From DATJMJ01 sp035508795 (GTDB lineage Bacteria; Actinomycetota; Acidimicrobiia; Acidimicrobiales; Palsa-688), in assembly GCA_035508795.1 (NCBI GenBank), contig DATJMJ010000250.1, positions 1-6,827 on the forward strand: 6,827 bases of DNA, in the 5' to 3' direction. The position numbers were made by a program, and so were the translations under genes. This document shows positions 5,101 to 6,827 of this stretch, piece after piece. Below the pieces are notes generated by a model, which did no database searches, was not told the DNA's origin, and saw only the letters and a program-made list of their open reading frames with translations. Within the stretch, counting starts at the first letter, position 1; each line of letters opens with the position of its first letter.

Positions 5101-6238
5101 AGCAGCTTTATGCGAGAAGCTCGCGGCGGTGCTCGTGTTGGTGGACCGCTTCGGCGAAGCACGAGCCGCCGCCCTAGATGGGCTCGTCAGGGTGCCACTC
5201 GACCACAAGCTTCGGGCGGCGCGGTTGCAGTGCCTACTGGCCAATATCGAATGGCAGGACCTCCGCTCGGATGCAGGGAAGGCGGCTCTCGACGCCGCCG
5301 AGGAGTTGATCGGGCCGTGCGACCTGGACGACGACCAGGAGCGAGTCGATCTCTGGGCCTGTGTACAAGCTGACAAGGCCTCTTTCGCGCTCCGGGACGA
5401 CGACGTAGAGCGAGCCGGCTCCATCCTGGCCAATGCACGGCCACTTATAGAGGCGAGAGGCGGGGCGGCGGCTCGGGCCGGGCTTTACGCGAGCCTTTCA
5501 TGGCAGCACATGCGCCAACGGCGTTGCCGGGTCGACGCCGAGCTTGTCGAGGAACACCGGAGGGCGGTGGACGCCGCTCAGGCGGTCGAAGGGACAACAT
5601 GGGGCCTGGGGGGGAACCCCGAGACTGGGCGTTTTTCGTCGTTGATGAGCCTCGGTGTCGCCTTGACGTGGTACGGCGATCTCGATGAGGCGCAGCAGGT
5701 GCACCGACGGGTACTAGCCGAAGTGGAGAGGGCGGGGACGACCAACGGGCGCAGCATGGCGCTCACGGAGCTGGCGGTCACTGCGTGGCGGCAGGGGGAC
5801 GTCGATCTTGTCCGCGAGCTTGTACCCGAGGCGCGGGCCGCGGCGGCAGCGGGCCCGAGAACGGGGCAAAACTGGCAGTACGTCACGGGGGCGACGGCCG
5901 CGCTGGAGGCTTGGGTGGCCTGGCGTGACCAGCGGCCCGAACAGGTCATCGAACTCGGGACCGGAGCGCTCGCCCTTTGGAGATCCCAGCTGGAGTCGTT
6001 CCCGTTCCGGTGCGTGGCCCTGTTCCCGATCGCCTCTGCCTACCTCCAACTCGGGCAAACAACTCGGGCCCTTGACACTGTGAGAGAAACGCTCGAGCCA
6101 ACGCAGGCTCGCTTGCCCGACGAGCTCGAGGCCGCCGTGCTGGCGGCCTGCGAGGCCGGGGACCGCGCCGAGACCGAACTCGCAAGCACGCTGCTGGCCG
6201 ACGCAGTGGACCTCGCTCGTGCCCTCCGCTACGCGTAG
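2180..6238 (+). CDS. Giant SARP/BTAD regulator with degenerate cyclase domain, AAA/STAND ATPase and TPR-like tail
   Basis: This is a 1352-residue multidomain regulator, probably cytoplasmic. About 18-112 is an OmpR/SARP-type winged helix (LLGPF..., then RRVSREEACEALFPA). About 115-262 is the bacterial transcriptional activator domain. About 288-475 is a class III nucleotide cyclase homology domain, but its key residues are gone: the first metal Asp is E296 (FVEL), the second is S337 (GSGMSVLFG), and the transition-state Asn and Arg positions are G423 and A427. About 492-760 is an ATPase with Walker A GEPGLGKT (525-532) and Walker B VLAMEDLHWCD (659-669). Then comes the typical FRHALIREATYRGLL helix (865-879), and from about 890 to the end TPR-like helical repeats. 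No C-terminal LuxR helix-turn-helix is present, so DNA binding must be N-terminal. The start ATG at 2180 has a weak GGTGAG only three bases upstream; GTG 2189 and ATG 2207 are alternatives, all before the first domain. Family knowledge: ATP-driven, ligand-gated oligomerisation is expected. It probably forms an operon with the secreted peptide gene. Confidence 0.93.
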   Translation: MTSVSASVGMGLENPPVVEARLLGPFVVSLEGRDAGPWGRPTARRLCQLVLVSPGRRVSREEACEALFPALSGEAATAALYKALSLARSVLGELGPLGEGLLCANRSHIWVSSETPLEVDIASHEQALRSALGTSPGQQRDSALVNALIADGVPLAEEPAAEWAVRARERVEYLRQEARLELARDRARGLGQARPEEVLAAWRACFDADPADEEAASALIRLYVAQGRRPLAVAIYERCAEALAALGLRTSPALEEVRPRVEGVDAADGRLGQLKGDLAPARTVGERRLVSTVFVELSQNGAVADPEDLRELVGVGLARAISEAEAFGGTVVSVSGSGMSVLFGAPQSHEDDPERALRSALRISAACSHGDHGGTRLSSGTVLPGISGLSVSARIGVETGPAVVGPVGGGGKLGYGAVGEVVGAAAALQSVARPGSVLVGPATRAATEGIFEWGPSEQVLLAPDAKSLAGTYLVAPRPRPAAEAGRRRLAARAPLVGRASELAVLTDAVRATVSSGHGQAVVIVGEPGLGKTRLVGECRKYFMGWVGAGSGRLPLWLEGRCASYASSTPYGAYQQLLSRFIGTPLEAGEEVVRPALEAAVRAVFGRDSDLLPVLTRMIGLPAGARGAHLERMGPAALQHETFLAVRSVLARLLERGPTVLAMEDLHWCDPTSLRLTAELATLALTGPLLVLLTRRPEPDPGVGELEADLAANAASPLRRVELAPVQRSDERALARSLLGGSVDDAVVEAACEGADGNPLFLEERLASLVDSGALSRDATGWRFGEPEAAPLPEALERLIRSRADRLSLPAREAIVAASVLGEEAERSAIDAVSELGEELDGAVNELVSAGLLVEARREPEPSYRFRHALIREATYRGLLRSQRRQLHARAAWHLEENAPERIPELAPVLGRHFAAAGESERAVHYLELAGDLAARVFSNEEAIDLYRQVLEVIDGDSKSVGTARAPRKAHVQGAAALCEKLAAVLVLVDRFGEARAAALDGLVRVPLDHKLRAARLQCLLANIEWQDLRSDAGKAALDAAEELIGPCDLDDDQERVDLWACVQADKASFALRDDDVERAGSILANARPLIEARGGAAARAGLYASLSWQHMRQRRCRVDAELVEEHRRAVDAAQAVEGTTWGLGGNPETGRFSSLMSLGVALTWYGDLDEAQQVHRRVLAEVERAGTTNGRSMALTELAVTAWRQGDVDLVRELVPEARAAAAAGPRTGQNWQYVTGATAALEAWVAWRDQRPEQVIELGTGALALWRSQLESFPFRCVALFPIASAYLQLGQTTRALDTVRETLEPTQARLPDELEAAVLAACEAGDRAETELASTLLADAVDLARALRYA

Positions 6239-6328
6239 GGGACAGAAGGCTTTCAACAGTGGGGCTTTTTCCCATACGTGCCGTCCCGACCTAGCGCTCC
6301 CCTTCCTCAGGCCCGGGTACGCCGCGGG

Positions 6329-6827
6329 TCAGCTAACTGCAGCGAGTTCTTCGGGGTAAACCTCGTAACAGTTCTTGCCCGCCCGCTTGGCGGCGTACAT
6401 GGCGAGGTCTGCGCGGTGGAGCAGGATATCTGCCGAACATGCGCGGTCGCTCGTGGTAGCTACCCCGACGCTGGCGTGCACGAACGCCTGCTTCTGAGGG
6501 AAGGAGAAAGGTACCTGGAGCATGTCGAGCAGGCGCTGAGCCGTCGTCATCGGCGCCGAATAGTCGGTGCCTTCGACGACCACCGCAAATTCGTCCCCTG
6601 AGAGGCGGGCCAACGTCTCGCCGGCGCGGACCGCAGCCTGGAGGCGCTGGGCCAAAGCTGTCAGCAGTTCGTCCCCCGCACGGTGGCCCGCCCGGTCATT
6701 CAGGGCCTTGAAGTCGTCGAGGTCCAAGAAGAGGACCCCGACAACACCGCCGCTGCGCTCGAGTCGGCCGAGCGCCTGCCTCAGCCGGTCGAGGAACAAG
6801 ACCCGGTTCGCCAGGCCCGTGAGGGGG
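6329..6827 (-). CDS. GGDEF-domain diguanylate cyclase, C-terminal part (cut by right window edge)
   Basis: The open frame enters from the right edge as PLTGLANRVLFLDRL, the usual opening of a GGDEF domain, and ends at TGA 6331-6329 after 165 visible residues. It shows the metal-binding FLDLDDFK, the D-R-A-G-H-x-x-G-D-E-L segment, the active-site loop as L-S-G-D-E-F (Ser in the first GGDEF position), ASVGVA, and the final helix ADLAMYAAKRAGKN. Family reaction: two GTP give cyclic di-GMP. The Ser variant occurs in active enzymes. The product-inhibition site, normally RxxD five residues before the motif, reads RAGE, so feedback inhibition may be weakened. There is no EAL domain after it. The sensory N-terminal part lies outside the window. 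The TTG at 6799 is an internal codon, not the start. The gene converges on the large regulator with a 90-bp gap. Confidence 0.95.
   Translation of the reverse strand, partial: PLTGLANRVLFLDRLRQALGRLERSGGVVGVLFLDLDDFKALNDRAGHRAGDELLTALAQRLQAAVRAGETLARLSGDEFAVVVEGTDYSAPMTTAQRLLDMLQVPFSFPQKQAFVHASVGVATTSDRACSADILLHRADLAMYAAKRAGKNCYEVYPEELAAVS

Noticed and set aside
6229..6238. CTACGCGTAG palindrome at the end of the regulator gene
   Set aside because: It is a ten-base palindrome overlapping the stop codon with no extended stem or T-run, within chance expectation.
6260..6274. TGGGG-CTTTT-TCCCA as a terminator between the two convergent genes
   Set aside because: The stem is only four pairs plus a wobble, and the T-run sits in the loop rather than after it, so it is too weak to call.

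Overview
The window comes from a high-GC bacterium, almost certainly an actinobacterium. The signs are heavy G/C use at third codon positions, a very large SARP/BTAD-type regulator, and remnants of an alcohol dehydrogenase, cupin, DUF2255 and MmyB-type regulator gene set that is typical of that phylum. No rRNA, tRNA, CRISPR array or transposase gene was seen, so a finer placement is not possible from the sequence alone.

Layout, left to right. (1) 1-112, plus strand: the C-terminal end of a MazF/PemK-type toxin, cut by the window edge. (2) About 101-1640, minus strand: a graveyard of genes. Read in transcription order it holds the tail of an MmyB-type regulator, a zinc alcohol dehydrogenase with two large internal deletions and frame changes, a possible aldo-keto reductase start, the first ~41 residues of a cupin, the first half of a DUF2255 protein, and a 35-codon ORF with a good ribosome binding site. 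Several retain their ribosome binding site and start but have lost the body, so this looks like an operon eroded by repeated deletion. (3) 1739-2146, plus strand: a small secreted protein with a clear signal peptide, a strong ribosome binding site and two exact copies of the ten-residue motif LSGLPFGGAA. The two copies differ at five nucleotides, all synonymous. (4) 2180-6238, plus strand: a 1352-residue regulator starting 33 bp later. It carries a SARP-type winged helix with BTAD, a class III cyclase homology domain that has lost its catalytic residues, an AAA/STAND ATPase and a long TPR-like tail. (5) 6329-6827, minus strand: the C-terminal GGDEF (diguanylate cyclase) domain of a protein that continues past the right edge, convergent with the regulator.

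The part most likely to be new is (3)+(4). A secreted repeat peptide sits directly upstream of a large ATPase/TPR regulator. The leader between the peptide start and the dead regulator remnant contains a 26-bp near-perfect palindrome and a CGGCAAG direct repeat with an 11-bp period, the geometry of SARP operators. My working model, which is inference, is an autoregulated peptide-plus-receptor/regulator pair that landed in, or survived beside, a decaying metabolic operon.
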